DNA from: Astragalus membranaceus | Lineage: Eukaryota; Streptophyta; Magnoliopsida; Fabales; Fabaceae | Length of the DNA: 64,000 nucleotides | Reading direction: 5' to 3' | Assembly: GCA_039519185.1 (NCBI GenBank) | Contig: CM076847.1 | Coordinates: forward strand, 41,946,916 to 42,010,915 | Shown here: positions 1-12,399 of the stretch, piece after piece | Numbering within the stretch: position 1 is the stretch's first letter | Layout of the letters: every line of letters starts with the position of its first letter | The notes under the pieces: model-generated | Database searches by the model: none | The model's input: the letters and a program-made list of their open reading frames with translations, nothing else | Told to the model about the DNA's origin: nothing | Position numbers and translations under genes: made by a program

Positions 1-3000
1 CCTACGTATCTCCCGGTGCGATGGAGAATTCAAAGCTACGTAGTTCTTGTGTAGAAAATGTTTGTTGGTTGGTGTTTTTTAATATAGGGGTTTTAGGACT
101 GTGTGATCTGTGTTGAAGGACCACTGGGGGTCTGAAAGAGCGCTGGGTCTCTGAAGGGCCGCTGAGGGCTGAAGGAGCGCTGGGGCTCTGAAGGACCACA
201 GTTCACTTATCCTAAAACGATGACTAACCCGGCCGTACGACCGACTTAATCCCCTACTTTGAAAATAAGATTTTTGATTTTTGAAATGAAAGAGAAGTGT
301 TTGTATATTTTTTTAATTTTTAGAAATTTTTTATTTTAAATAGGGATTTTAGGACATGATCCGTAACGGTTCATTAGTGACCTAAAAAGCAGACTAACCC
401 GACTTTACAGTCGACTTAGTCCCCTATTTATATTTTGTGTTTTTGGTAAAAAAAAAGAGTTAAGAAAGAAAGGTAATGGAAATTATTTATTTTTGCGCTT
501 GACAGGGGCGTGGCCCTGCTCCTAGGTATCTCTTGGTAGAGAATCAAAGGCTACGTAGTTCTAGTTTGTCCTGAAAAAGGTTTTTGTCTTTTATCTTATT
601 TAGGTGAGTTTTTGTAATCGGAGTGAGGATTCGCGATGACCAAACAACAACAGTTTAGAGTGGTCACACTACTAACTCTTTTGAAAATGAAATCATCATT
701 AACAACCAAACGGCAACGGCGCGAGTGATCATTAATGATAATCGGTTTTGCTTTTGATTCGAGTGTTCGCGATGACCAAACAACAACGGTTTAGAGTGGC
801 CGCGCTACTAACTCTTTTGAGAATGCAATCGTCATTAACAACCAAACGGAAACGGCGCGAGTGATCATTAATGACAATTGGTTTTATTTAAGTTGGAGTG
901 TTCATGAAGACCAAACAACAACGGTTTAGAGTGGTCACACTACTAATTCTTTTGAAAATGAAATTATCGTTAACAACCAAATGGCAACGGCGCAAGTGAT
1001 CATTAATGATAATCGGTTTTGCTTTTGATTCGAGTGTTCGCGATGACCAAACAACAACGGTTTAGAGTAGCCGCGCTACTAACTCTTCTGAGAATGCAAT
1101 CGTCATTAACAACCAAACGGCAACGGCGCGAATGATCATCGATGACAATTGGTTTTATTTAAGTTGGAGTGTTCATGAAGACCAAACAACAACGGTTTAG
1201 AGTGGTCACACTACTAATTCCTTTGAAAATGAAATTATCGTTAACAACCAAACGGCAACGGCGCGAGTGATCATTAATGATAATTGGTTCTTACTTTAGG
1301 TAATCAAAAGGGTTTTCGCAATCGAATTGATTTTTGGTTTGTGAGATGACTTTTTGATGTTTGAAAGTGTTCTTGGTTATGAAAAAGATTTGAAATTGTA
1401 AATGTTACTAACGAGTAACAAATCGTAGTATAATTTGAATGCGACATGGTTTTGAGGTGTTACTAACGAGTAACAAAGGTTTTGAACTTTGAAGTCGGAT
1501 TACAAAGTCAATGCGATCATCAAAACAAGCAACCAAGTTGTGAACACCAATTCAATGCTTAATCACATAACAAGCACAAAAGCAAGTATAAATGAATAAG
1601 AACACATGTGCATCAAGACTAGGGTTAGTCCATCCCTTGCCAAAACCTACACAAACTCCAGGAACCAACACCACAATTGCAAGTGAGGATGCATCAAGGT
1701 TAGGACAACCTATCCTTTACAAAACCTACACGAACCCTAAATTACATTTACACAAGCCTTTCAAGGTTAATGCCATCATAGGCCAAATTGGCCTTCAAGC
1801 ATTCACGCATTATTTAACTACCATAAAAGGAAACCTAAATTTGCATCTTCCTACTCATTAAGAATTATAAAAGAGAGATTGAATCATTTCTAGGTAATCC
1901 TCCTAACTTAGATCGAGGTGCACTAGGCGCAAGTGAGAGTCACTTTACCAATCATCAACCTAAGACAAATTATAAAGTAATTCATATGAATAAGCAATCT
2001 CATAAACTAAAATGAGGGTTGAATCACTTAGAGCAATCTTCATCACTTAGAACAAGGTGCACTAGGCACAAGTGAGAATCATATTGCCTATCATCAACTT
2101 AAAATGATAAGCAAACATATAAAAACCCTATTTATTCACAATATGCTACCCAAATACATAACCAAGAACCCATTTATTTTTGAAAGCAAGTGAGATAATA
2201 TGAGAAAACAAGCTAGATTACAATTTTTGGTAAAGGTTCATGTGATTAGGCAAAGAAATGCACAAAACTAACATAAACCCTATTTTTCTACAAGTATGCG
2301 AAACATAATATGCCATAAAACAACATTTTATTTCATGAAATGCAAGGGTCAAGATCCAAATCAACACAAATCATCAATCATTTAAGGGTGAATGATTTCA
2401 CATTTTTGAGGCAAGAACTCAAATATGATGCAAGGTTTTAAGGATTTTACCTTAACTCCAAGTTAGAAAGTGAGATTAGAAGATGAAACTAGACACAAAT
2501 CAACAAAACTCCAAGGTTCTTCAAAGAAATACCCACACAAATATGATGATCAAACCCACTTGGTGATGATGCTTGAACTTTGAATGAGAAATGGAGGGAG
2601 TATGTGAAAGAGGGATGCAAATGAGGTGGGGTGGTGGTGTTTGGGTGGAAGGAATTGAAAAAGATGGATGGAGGAGAGGGAGAGGAGGCTACGGCCTTGA
2701 GAGGAAAGAGGGAGAGATTTTTGTGTGCTAGGGTTTTAGTGTAGGAAAAATGAGAAGCAAAAGATCCCTCATGTGTGGAAATGAGAGGGTATTTATAGAG
2801 TTGTTTTAGGTCTAGGGGTAATTAGGTCATGGTTCTTTACTAGGTGCTCTAGGATTGGGTTTTAAATTTGAATGAAGGGCTATGATTGATGATCACATGG
2901 ATTGAGGACATTGAGAAAGCACAAATGAGGGAGTGAATGGGTGTGATATGCGCATCTCATGAGGGGAGTGGAGAGGGTGTGAAAAAAAAAACTTGTCCTA

Positions 3001-3984
3001 TTTTGGGAATGAAGGCTCATATGTGATGTGAGGTAAAAATAGGGTTAAGGGTATAATTGAGATGGAATGTTACCAAAGAAGTAATTTTGTATTTTCTTGT
3101 GAAGAGGTGAGTATAAATGGATGGGGTAATTTACAAAAGAGGGCATAAATCTATGTGGGAGTGAGTGATGGTCACCAAAAGGGAAAAGTTAAGGATAGTA
3201 CAAAGCATATTCTTAAGGAATAATTGTACAATAGAAGAGTGTGGAAGAAATTGTGGAGAGAGAGAGAGGGAATTCCAAATTGTGGAGGGAGAGGAGGAAA
3301 AAAAACTTGTTTTTGGTCTTTTGTCTTATTGAGGACACTTCCTTCTTTTTGAGTTTTGAATTTTGGGCATGGAAGTGAAGGTGCACCTATTAAAAAGTGT
3401 CATATATATTTGAGCACCATAAAATATTCCCTCTAATTATTCTAGGCAATAAAAATTGTCATTTAGTAATTGGGGAATATTTAATGGTCTTTTTTGGGTT
3501 TTTTATGCACTAAAATATGGGGAAAATGCACTTTTAATTATTTTGGGCTAGGACTTTCTTTCCAAAAATTATACAAAAATTACCCTTGGTAGAGTAACAT
3601 GTATGCCACGTCCTTGACCTAGTCTTGGTCCAAAAATAATTAATTTTCTTTTATTTAAATGCCCAAAAATGCAACAATATGCACTATTTTATTTCCTAAA
3701 ATTCCTAAAAATTAAGAAAAATGTTTTTGGGTGCCAAAAATTAATAATGATCAATAAATGGCCTTTTTTGATGAAAATACAGACACGTGCCGAATGACGA
3801 GGGCACAAGGCAGCTCACGCAGTTACTACTGGCGCGCGCGTAATTCAAATAAAAATGCGAAATAGGGGACGAACACACATAAATGCACCAATCCACTGTT
3901 TTCCACACATTATGAATTACCTTATTGCTTCCATTTTTCTGAAAAATGTTTTTTGACTTGGGCGGACAAAATTGGGGTATTACA
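1..3984. mobile_element. Terminal part of an LTR retrotransposon, cut by the window edge
   Basis: No plausible protein is encoded here. The right end reads GGGGTATTACA, a typical LTR terminus, and the next base begins LINE coding sequence (3985), so the element inserted into a LINE. The other end and its target duplication lie outside the window. Around 2570-2760 the plus strand is GA-rich, like the 5' leader regions of other LTRs in this window, which weakly suggests plus orientation. A block of about 50 bp at 1-50 recurs in diverged form at 521-570. It could be one very long LTR or an LTR plus untranslated internal sequence; I cannot tell which. Confidence 0.5.
638..1300. repeat. Tandem array of five ~135-bp units, alternating A-B-A-B-A
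   Basis: The motif GACCAAACAACAAC recurs at about 638, 773, 909, 1044 and 1180, a period of 135-136 bp. Units 2 and 4 share variants (GTGGCCGCGCTAC or near, GAGAATGCAATCGTC). Units 1, 3 and 5 share others (GTGGTCACACTAC, GAAAATGAAAT). The array therefore has a dimeric higher-order period of about 271 bp. It lies within the LTR-element sequence. Confidence 0.85.
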
Positions 3985-5127
3985 GTCGTTACTAGGTAAG
4001 TGGAAGTGGAGAATGTTAGTCGAAGAGGAAAGAATGGGTGAAGCTTATGAGTAGACTCTATGGTGATGGAGTCATGTTAAAAGAGAGGTATTTTTCCGTG
4101 TGGTGGAAAGATTTGCAGAGTATTGATTCAGCAATATCCACGGTTTAAAATTGGGCAAGGGAGGTTGGTGAAATTTTGGCATGACATCTGGTGTGGACCT
4201 CAACGGTTTAAGGATATTTTTCCTGGTCTTTTTGAAGCCTCTGCTGATCGTTCCAGCACAGTGGCTGAATCTGTCGCGATCATTGGACCTTGCTGGCGAT
4301 GGACTCTGAATTGGAATAGACCGCTAAGCAGTGAGGAGCAGCAACAGGCAACGCTTTTGGAAGAGATACTGCTGCCTGTGTTTCCGGATTGTAATTCAGA
4401 AGATAAGTGGGTGTGGTTGGGGGATAAATCGTTAACATACAAGACGAAATCTACTTACAATTTATTGGTGTCGAAAAGCCAAGAGCTAGAACCGGATTTG
4501 GAGAAGAGAAAAGTGCTGAAACGGCTGTGGAATTCAGCAGCTCCGTCTAAATTCTTGGCGCTGGCGTGGAGGGTATTCTCGGGTGGTTTACCGACACGTG
4601 CGGAGCTACATCATAGGGGAGTGTTGGATCAAAATCACGGCCTGCTTTGCGCGTTCTGCTGCAGCGAAGAAGAGGATTTACAGCACCTGTTTTTCTGCTG
4701 CAGTGTCTCGGATCAGCTATGGCAGCAAATCCGGATCTGGTGTGGCGCGCAGCAACAGCAATTTGGCGACGTTTGGCAGCACTTTATGCAGTTCACAGTG
4801 CGCTTCAAGCATAAACAGTGGAGGAAGGCACGCCATCTGGTTTGGATAGCGGTTTTGTGGGTCTTATCATCTTATGGACGAGTAGAAATGCAATCATATT
4901 TAAGGGAGGGCTGCCTAATGTTGCTGCTATGGTACAGCAGGTAAAATATTTAGTATGGGGATGGTTTGTTCAAAAAATAGACCCAAAGGTGTCAATTAAT
5001 TTTAACTTGTTGTGTAATTGTAATCTAAGTAGCTTGTCTTTTGGAGGAGATGTATGAATACTCTCAGATTTTGTAAATGTAATTGGGTGGTACCCCTTGT
5101 ACCAATGATGAATAAATTTTGACTTAT

Positions 5128-5132
<5 letters not shown>
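3985..5132 (+). pseudogene. 3' end of an L1-type LINE ORF2 (RT tail and zf-RVT domain)
   Basis: The sequence starts in RT-associated coding sequence (SLLGKWKWRMLVEEE, matching ALLTKWRWRVLVEEN of the LINE at 17276-23688). It is broken by frameshifts and stops before 4123. An open stretch at 4123-4944 (273 residues) holds the zf-RVT region: the segment after APSKFLALAWRVFSGGLPTR carries a Cys-x2-Cys...His...Cys pattern (CAFCCSEEEDLQHLFFCC). The 3' UTR ends GACTTATC before an AT-rich tail. It is truncated on the left by the LTR element ending at 3984. It cannot encode a working protein. Confidence 0.85.
5089..5103 (+). other. LINE 3'-terminal hairpin (GGTAC-CCCTT-GTACC)
   Basis: A perfect 5-bp stem with a CCCTT loop lies about 27 nt before the tail. 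Equivalent structures sit at the same place in the two other LINE 3' ends in the window (17306-17324 and 34974-34994). Confidence 0.55.

Positions 5133-5168
<36 letters not shown>
5130..5168. repeat. (AT)n microsatellite at a LINE tail
   Basis: About 18 AT dinucleotides directly follow the LINE 3' end. It probably grew from the LINE's terminal repeat. Confidence 0.9.
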
Positions 5169-5171
<3 letters not shown>

Positions 5172-5671
5172 GATAAATGACTAAAATCAAACATGTGGTA
5201 AAGAGAGAAGTAGGCAACAAACCCATATAGGTGTGTCAAAGCTATGGGAGGACATGTATACTAAAATGATGACTAATCAAAATTGAAGGAACAAAAACTT
5301 AAACAAGTTAACTTATATGTGGCAACATCAATACATGACAACACATTACACACAAAAAACTGTTTAACTTAATGTGTTGGTGCAATTTTGATAAAAGAAA
5401 AAAATATTGAGTTTCAAGCATGTGAAAGTAGTAAGTGCCAGTACTTACTTCCTTTTATTATATATATAAAGATACAAAATTAGTAAATTTCCCTTCATTG
5501 CTCATATCACCCCCTTTCAGCTCATTAGCATTATTTAATTTTCTACTGATTTATAAACATACCAAAACAAATAACAACCCTCCTTTCAATTTGCTCCACC
5601 CATTTTATTTCCAAAAGTGTATCTAATCGATATTCAATCTTCCATGTTCAAAACAAATTTGTGCACAAACT
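5169..5671. other. AT-rich intergenic DNA with no recognised feature
   Basis: I see no gene, terminal repeat or RNA. It ends in the ATAAA target site of the copia insertion (5672-5676). Confidence 0.6.
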
Positions 5672-5676
5672 ATAAA

Positions 5677-6654
5677 TGTTGTCGAAATTGCTGATATGGT
5701 TGTAGTCGAATTATGCTGACTGCAGTCGAAATTCTGAAGTCGAATTGCAGTAGTCAAATTCGACTGATGCTATTGAGTGACAAGAAATGCTGCGAAGCAA
5801 AAGTGCAGAAACAAAAGCTGTCGAAGTCGAAGTAGCTGCTGTCGAATTGCACTGATGCTGTCGAAAATAAACCTCAAACACAGAAATGTTAGTTAAACAA
5901 CCGAAGGCGTCTTGCGACTGCCGTGAAGAATTTATCCGCCTCTACAGCGCAAATTCCCCGAGGTACAACCGGGTCTTCTCAATCGCAGTAGCGATAGAGG
6001 TATCAGAACTAGCAAGAAGAACTGGATATTAACAGGAGAGCAACCCAGAGCTCTTTTTCAAGAAAGGTGGAAAATGAATTTTCTAATGATGATTTCCAAC
6101 TGCAGCTCAAGGCTGTTTTTATAGGCTTTAAGAAAGAGCCGTTAGAGGCATACGCTCCATCAAGCATTAAAACCAGTCAAAGGGCATTTCAGAAATCAAT
6201 TGTAATCAAGCCGGTTTAATTTTGCAGTTACGGAATAAATAGGTTTGAATGAAAAATAGCTGTTGGAAGAAAATGACAGTTACAAAATAAGGGAATTAAT
6301 TTTCAGTTTTCGACCTGATTGTTTTGCCAATCAGTTCGACCAACTTTCAGTTTTCGACCAAATTATTTCGACCCATAATTGGGCGTATACGGACACGCTG
6401 ATAAAAGTAATATTTTATTTAATAAAATTAGCACAAAGTCAGTCGAGCGCGCAGGGGGGGGGGGGGAATCGAAAGATTCGCACTGAACCAAGCCATGTTG
6501 GTCCCTGCTTGTGCGCGCGAGGGAGTCCCTTCTAGTTGCTTGTTTACTAGCTCTCATTAAGCTTTAGTATATGAAGACTTTGGTGAATCCAAAGCCAAGC
6601 AATGTGGGACTTCTCACTTTTGAAATATCGTTTTATTTTCAATAAAATACAACA
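5677..6654 (-). repeat. Copia LTR, copy A (978 bp)
   Basis: It begins TGTTGTCGAAATT and ends AAATACAACA on the plus strand. It is the 3' LTR in sense orientation. A TATAAAAAC box on the minus strand lies near 6115-6123. It carries a G-run of about 12 at 6457-6468 that copy B lacks. Confidence 0.9.
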
Positions 6655-7243
6655 ATCCCCCACATATTTCAAAAGTTGAAAAATAAATTTATAAAAGAGG
6701 TTTTCTGGGTTGACATCGTAGATGTAAAGTTTCGGAGCTGTATAGCAAGCTATGGAACCAGTCTTAGATAGATAAAACATAACATACTGTGAATTGGTAT
6801 AGCAAGCTATGGAACCCAAGACGCATATTATATGTTATAGGTTTCATTATCACATTACACCCCTACAATTCTTGCTGTTTTCGTGGTGTTGCGCTACTAG
6901 GCCCTGCGCGGGCTCGGTATTCATGAGTGCTCTAGAGACCTCGCCGGGATCTCATGCAAGCGGCCTCACTTGACACTCATATAGGTGATTTCATCAAGTG
7001 TATGCTGCAATTCATACACCACCCATAAGGGCTATGAAAATCATTAAAAGCTTTAAGCTTATCCTTTTAACCCTGCAGTCTAGCACCATCACAATAACAC
7101 CATAGGAAGGGACAATAATGAAATTAATTACTTGAATTAATTTCCAGTGCTAGCACTATCAAGAAGTAACTTGGTTTTACCACATTGAACCTTATTCATG
7201 GGATCTCCAATCACAAAGGTTGGGTTACCATCACTTCTTAATA

Positions 7244-8185
7244 TCAGTTGGCTTTTAGTCCCATTCCCCTCGATGTTTCACATATCATTTTCTTCCCTAA
7301 GGGTTTTGTCAGACGATCGGCCAAATTAACTTCTGACTTCACATAATCGATCGATATTGCTCCATACTTTTGCAATTGTTTGACAACATTATGTCTTAAT
7401 TGCACATGTCTATTTTTGCCATTATAGGTCTTATTCTTTGCAACAACTATTGCCGATTGACTATCACAATGTATTGACACTGACGGTGTCGGTTTTATTC
7501 CCAAAGGAATGCCAGCTAAAAGGTTCTTCAACCATTCAGCTTCAGTACCAGCCAATTCCAGAGCTACAAATTCCGACTCCATAGTCGATCTAGCAATGAT
7601 GGATTGTTTGGCTGACCTCCAAGTTACCGCACCACCACCAAGTGTGAAAATGTAACCACTAGTGGATTTTGTCTCATCTAAATCAGATATCCAGTTAGCA
7701 TCGCAGTATCCTTCTAATACTGCGGGAAATCCACTATAAGTAATACCATAAGTTGTGGTACCTCTCAAATATCTCATAAGGTGAGCAATTGCCTTCCAAT
7801 GATCCTGACCAGGATTGTGAGTATACCTACTCAGACGACCGACTGCGAATGCATTTTCTGGTCGAGAAAAGTTCATTAAATGCAGTAGGCTCCCAATTAC
7901 TTGGGCATACTGAGGTTGGTCAACAGGATCACCTCTATTTTTCTTTAGGCGTGAGTTAGCTTCATAGGGGGTACTCAAGGGGGTTGAGTCATAGTGTCCA
8001 AACATCCTAAGAAGTTTTTCCACATAATGATCTTGTGATAGTGTGATACTATCACCTTCCCTTATGATTCTAAGTCCTAATATTACATTAGCCTCACCCA
8101 TATCTTTCATGTCGAAACTAGATGAAAGAAAGGATTTTTGTTTTAATAACAATATCCAGACAAGTACCAAATATGAGCATGTCAT
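7244..8185 (-). pseudogene. Copia RT C-terminus and RNase H, internal copy 1
   Basis: The 313-residue open stretch holds the end of RT (DMKDMGEANVILGLRI), the connection region (RPENAFAVGRLSRYTHNPG) and RNase H (YCDANWISDLDETKSTSGY, MESEFVALELAGTEAEWL, IHCDSQSAI). It ends in a canonical copia tail (VNLADRLTKPLG). It is out of frame with the upstream RT segment: copy 2 shows that one base was lost near 8310 and one gained near 8137. The remainder to LTR A (6655-7243) is the untranslated 3' region. Confidence 0.9.
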
Positions 8186-8410
8186 CTACATATAAACATA
8201 TGATCACATGTTCTCCACACACAGATTTAGTGTAAACACGTTTATCAACATCAGTTGTGGAGAAGCCCTCTTTAATTAAAGTTTTGTCAAACTTTTCATG
8301 CCATTGTTTGGTGCTTGTTTTAAACCATATAACGACTTAAGGAGTTTGCATACTTTGTTCTCTTGACCTGAAACTATACATCCTTCGGGTTGATTCATGT
8401 AAATTTCTTC

Positions 8411-9535
8411 TTATAAGTCACCGTTCAAAAAAGTGGTTTTAACATCCATTTGATGAATAACTAGTTTATGGATAGAAGCCAAAGCTATTAAAACACTAAT
8501 AGAAGAAATTCTTGTTACTGGAGCAAAGGTATCAAAATAATCAATGTTTTGTTTTTGAGAAAAACCTTTTGCTACTAATCTAGCTTTGTACTTATCAATA
8601 AACCCATCAGGGTTATATTTTCTTTTGAAAATCCACTTGCATCCTATTGATTTTGCCCCAGGTGGTAAATCAACTAAGGTCCAAGTGTTACATTTGGAAA
8701 TTGAGTCTATTTCAGTTTTAATGGCTTTTTTCCAAAATTTCGACTCAGAAGAAGAAGTTGCTTCAAAAAAGGTTTCTGGATCTTTTTCGACAAGATAAGT
8801 ATAAAAATCATTTCCGAAGGATGTTTCTTTTGTTGGTCTTTTACTTCGCCTTAGTTCTTGATACGGTTCCTCATGAGTTTCATCATTAGTACTTGCTAAT
8901 GGTTGTATAGATATACTATCATGTTTCAAAGAAAAAATGTTTTCAAAGAACTCAGCATTTTTAGTTTCCACGATAGTGTTTATATCTAAAACATCACTTT
9001 TCACAACAAGAAACCTATAAGCAGCGCTATGTTCTGCATATCCAATAAAAACACAATCAGAGGATTTGCAACCAATTTTTCTTTTCTTAGGATCAGGCAA
9101 CATAACTTTAGCTAAGCACCCCCACACTTTTAAATATTTCAAGTTAGATTGATAACCTTTCCAGAGTTCATAGGGGGTCTTTCTGGTTTTCCTATGAGGA
9201 GTTCTATTTTGTATAAAACATGCAGTTAATATAGCCTCACCCCACAAGTTGGTGTGACGACATACTTTGTTGGCATGGGTCCAAACTTCGACCTGTTTGG
9301 GAGTAGCAGGTTCGACAGATTTGGAGTCAGTAAGAGCAGCTGCAACTCCGTGCATGTCAAGAAGGGAACTCACGCGTTCCTGCCACCTGCGAAAATTTTG
9401 GCCTGCGAAGACCTCAATTTTGGAGATGTCAGGAAAAGTCTTCGCGTAGGTTACTGGGACAGCAGCAGGTACAATAACAGTGCTATTGTTATTGATGGTA
9501 GCACTGGTATCATTGTCGATGGTTGCGTCAGTCAT
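8411..9535 (-). pseudogene. Copia gag N-terminus fused to integrase end and RT, internal copy 1
   Basis: The 374-residue frame opens with a gag N-terminus (about residues 1-90, with FAGQNFRRWQERVSSLLDMHG). It jumps without a break in frame into the integrase C-terminal region (NLWGEAILTACFIQNRTPHR, about residue 97 on). It continues into RT (WTLVDLPPGAKSIGCKWIFK, YKARLVAKGFSQ, DVKTTFLNGDL). The rest of gag, the zinc knuckle, protease and integrase core are missing, so this is a deletion derivative. The frame stops at TAA just after GDL, where copy 2 has GAA. The presumed start ATG at 9533-9535 lies only 17 nt from the LTR. Confidence 0.88.
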
Positions 9536-9550
9536 GGATAAATTCTTCAG
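9536..9550 (-). promoter_or_regulatory. Primer-site position, complementary to the element's own LTR
   Basis: Two bases after the sense 3' end of LTR B the minus strand reads CTGAAGAATTTATCC. The usual plant copia primer site TGGTATCAGAGC is absent. The exact reverse complement of these 15 bases occurs in the sense strand of LTR B (9800-9814) and LTR C (16268-16282), and 14 of 15 match in LTR A (5923-5937). The same site follows LTR C at 16016-16030. Whether it primes reverse transcription is inference. Confidence 0.45.
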
Positions 9551-9552
9551 AT

Positions 9553-10500
9553 TGTTGTCGAAATTACTGATATGGCTGTAGTCGAATTATGCTGACTGCA
9601 GTCGAAATTCTGAAGTCGAATTGCAGTAGTCAAATTCGACTGATGCTGTTGAGTGACAAGAAATGCTGCGAAGCAAAAGTGCAGAAACAGAAGCTGTCGA
9701 AGTCGAAGTAGCTGCTGTCGAATTGCACTGATGCTGTCGAAAATAAACCTGCAAACACAGAAATGTTAGTTAAACAATCGGAGGCGTCTTGCGACTGCCC
9801 TGAAGAATTTATCCGCCTCTACAGTGCAAATTTCCCAAGGTACAACCGAGTCTTCTCAATCGCAGTAGTGATAGAGGTATCAGAACTAGCAAGAAGAACT
9901 GGATATTAACAGGAGAGCAACCCAGAGCTCTTTTTCAAGAAAGGTGGAAAATGAATTTTTTAATGATAATTTCCAAGTGCAGCTCAAGGCTGTTTTTATA
10001 GGCTTTAAGAAAGAGCCGTTAGAGGCATATGCTCCATCAGGCATTAAAACCAGTCAAAGGGCGTTTCAGAAATCAATTGTAATCAAGCCGGTTTAATTTT
10101 GCAGTTACAGAATAAATAGGTTTGAATGAAAAATAGGTGTTGGAAGAAAATGACAGTTACAAAATAAGGGAATTAACTTTCAGTTTTCGACCTAATTGTT
10201 TTGCCAATCAGTTCGACCAACTTTCAGTTTTCGACCTGAACTTTCCGACCAAATTATTTCGACCCATAATTGGGCGTATACGGATAGGCTGATAAAAGTA
10301 ATATTTTATTTTAATCGAAAGATTCGCACTGAACCAAGCCATGTTGGTCCCTGCTTATGCGCGCGAAGGAGTCCCTTCTAGTTGCTTCTTTACTAGCTCT
10401 CATTAAGCTTTAGTATATGAAGACTTTGGTGAATCCAAAGCCAAGAAATGTGGGACTTCTCACTTTTGAAATATCTTTTTATTTTCAATAAAATACAACA
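9553..10500 (-). repeat. Copia LTR, copy B (948 bp), shared between the two internal copies
   Basis: Ends TGTTGT and ACAACA are both intact. A TATA box (sense TATAAAAACA) lies at about 9992-10000. Relative to copy A it lacks the G-run segment. It serves as 5' LTR for internal copy 1 and 3' LTR for internal copy 2. Confidence 0.9.
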
Positions 10501-11504
10501 ATCCCCCACATATTTCAAAAGTTGAAAAATAAATTTATAAAAGAGGTTTTCTGGGTTGACATCGTAGATGTAAAGTTTCGGAGCTGTATAGCAAGCTATG
10601 GAACCAGTCCTAGATAGATAAAACATAACATACTATGAATTGGTATAGCAAGCTATGGAACCCAAGACGCATATTATATGTTAGAGGTTTCATTATCACA
10701 TTACACCCCCACGAATCTTGTTGTTTTTGCTGTGTTGCACTACTTGGCCCTGCGCGTGCACGGTATTCATGAGTGCTCTAGAGACCTCGCCAGGATCTCA
10801 TGCAAGCGGCCTCACTTGACACTCATATAGGTGATTTCATCAAGTGTATGCTGCAAGTCATACACCACCCATAAGGGCTATGAAAATCATTAAAAGCTTT
10901 AAGCTTATCCTTTTAACCCTGCAGTCTAGCACCATCACAATAACACCATAGGAAGGGACAATAATGAAATTAATTACTTGAATTAATTTCCAGTGCTAGC
11001 ACTATCAAGAAGTAACTTGTTTTTACCACATTGAACCTTATTCATGGGATCTCCAATCACAAAGGTTGGGTTACCATCACTTCTTAATATCAGTTGGCTT
11101 TTAGTCCCATTCCCCTCGATGTTTCACATATCATTTTCTTCCCTAAGGGTTTTGTCAGAGAGGATCGGCCAAATTAACTTCTGACTTCACATAATCGATC
11201 GATATTGCTCCATACTTTTGCAATTGTTTGACAACATTATGTCTTAATTGCAGATGTCTATTTTTGCCATTATAGGTCTTATTTTTTGCAACGGCTATTG
11301 CCGATTGACTATCACAATGTATTGACACTGACAGTGTCGGTTTTATTCCCAAAGGAATGCCAGCTAAAAGGTTCTTCAACCATTCAGCTTCAGTACCAGT
11401 CAATTCCAGAGCTACAAATTCCGACTCCATAGTCGATCTAGCATTGATGGATTGTTTGGCTGACCTCCATGTTACCGCACCACCACCAAGTGTGAAAATG
11501 TAAC
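10501..11504 (-). pseudogene. Copia RNase H end and 3' untranslated region, internal copy 2
   Basis: This matches 6655-7660 of copy 1. The open part 11155-11430 encodes the RNase H C-terminal part (MESEFVALELTGTEAEWL, IHCDSQSAIAVAKN, VNLADPL). The LADPL frame closes early because of a local base change relative to copy 1. The coding sequence is interrupted at 11504 by the solo LTR and resumes at 14133. Confidence 0.88.
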
Positions 11505-12399
11505 TGTAACACCCATTTCTACCCGGTAATTTATTTGCGTAAAATCAGAGTTTTTTTTTTAACAATAAAACGGATGTCACATTTCTCAAAACAACTCGAA
11601 TACATAGCACTTTTAAAACATCAACATCAAAATTTATTCAATCACGCAGCGGAAAATTCAACAATTTTAATCATCAATAATTGTTGCAACTGTGCAAGGT
11701 TCATAACGTCAAAAATCCAACAAAAGGAAAACATGAATAAAAATAGTCAAGCGTTCATCCCCCCGAGTGCTACGTATCAGAGCGACGACACCGAACTAAT
11801 GAAGAACTATGGGCTTCATTCGAGATCACCTGCACGTTACCAACATAGGGGTAACATTCAAACAGAAGAGATGAGATATCAAACAGTATAAAGAATCGTA
11901 TGAAAGTTCGTATATACAGGTCAGAATGTCAGATAATCACAACAGACAATTATTGTCACAACAGTCAACAGGTCAACAACAGCATGGACATAACAGTCAT
12001 TATCATCATAATAGTCAACAGGTCAACAACAGCATGGACATAACAGTCATTATCATCATAATAGTCAACATCAGCACGACAAGCATATATCATCACAACA
12101 GTTAATATTCAGTAAACAACATGTCACAGCAGTCAGTGACTTCAATCTTGCGGTATGAATGCAGCATGCTCCTCAGAGGGCCGTCTGCCCTATAATGCAT
12201 GGTGGTACCGAAATCCAGCCCGTAAATAGAGGCTTCCAACAAATCAATGCCAAAAGAGGCAATCCAACAAGGTGGAGACAAGCTCCAGGGCCATCTGCCC
12301 TATATGCACATGGTATGCATGCGACACAATGATGCAACATAGACAATCAACAACAAAGAGCATATCTTAGCACAACAACGGCATAAGACTCAACACTGG

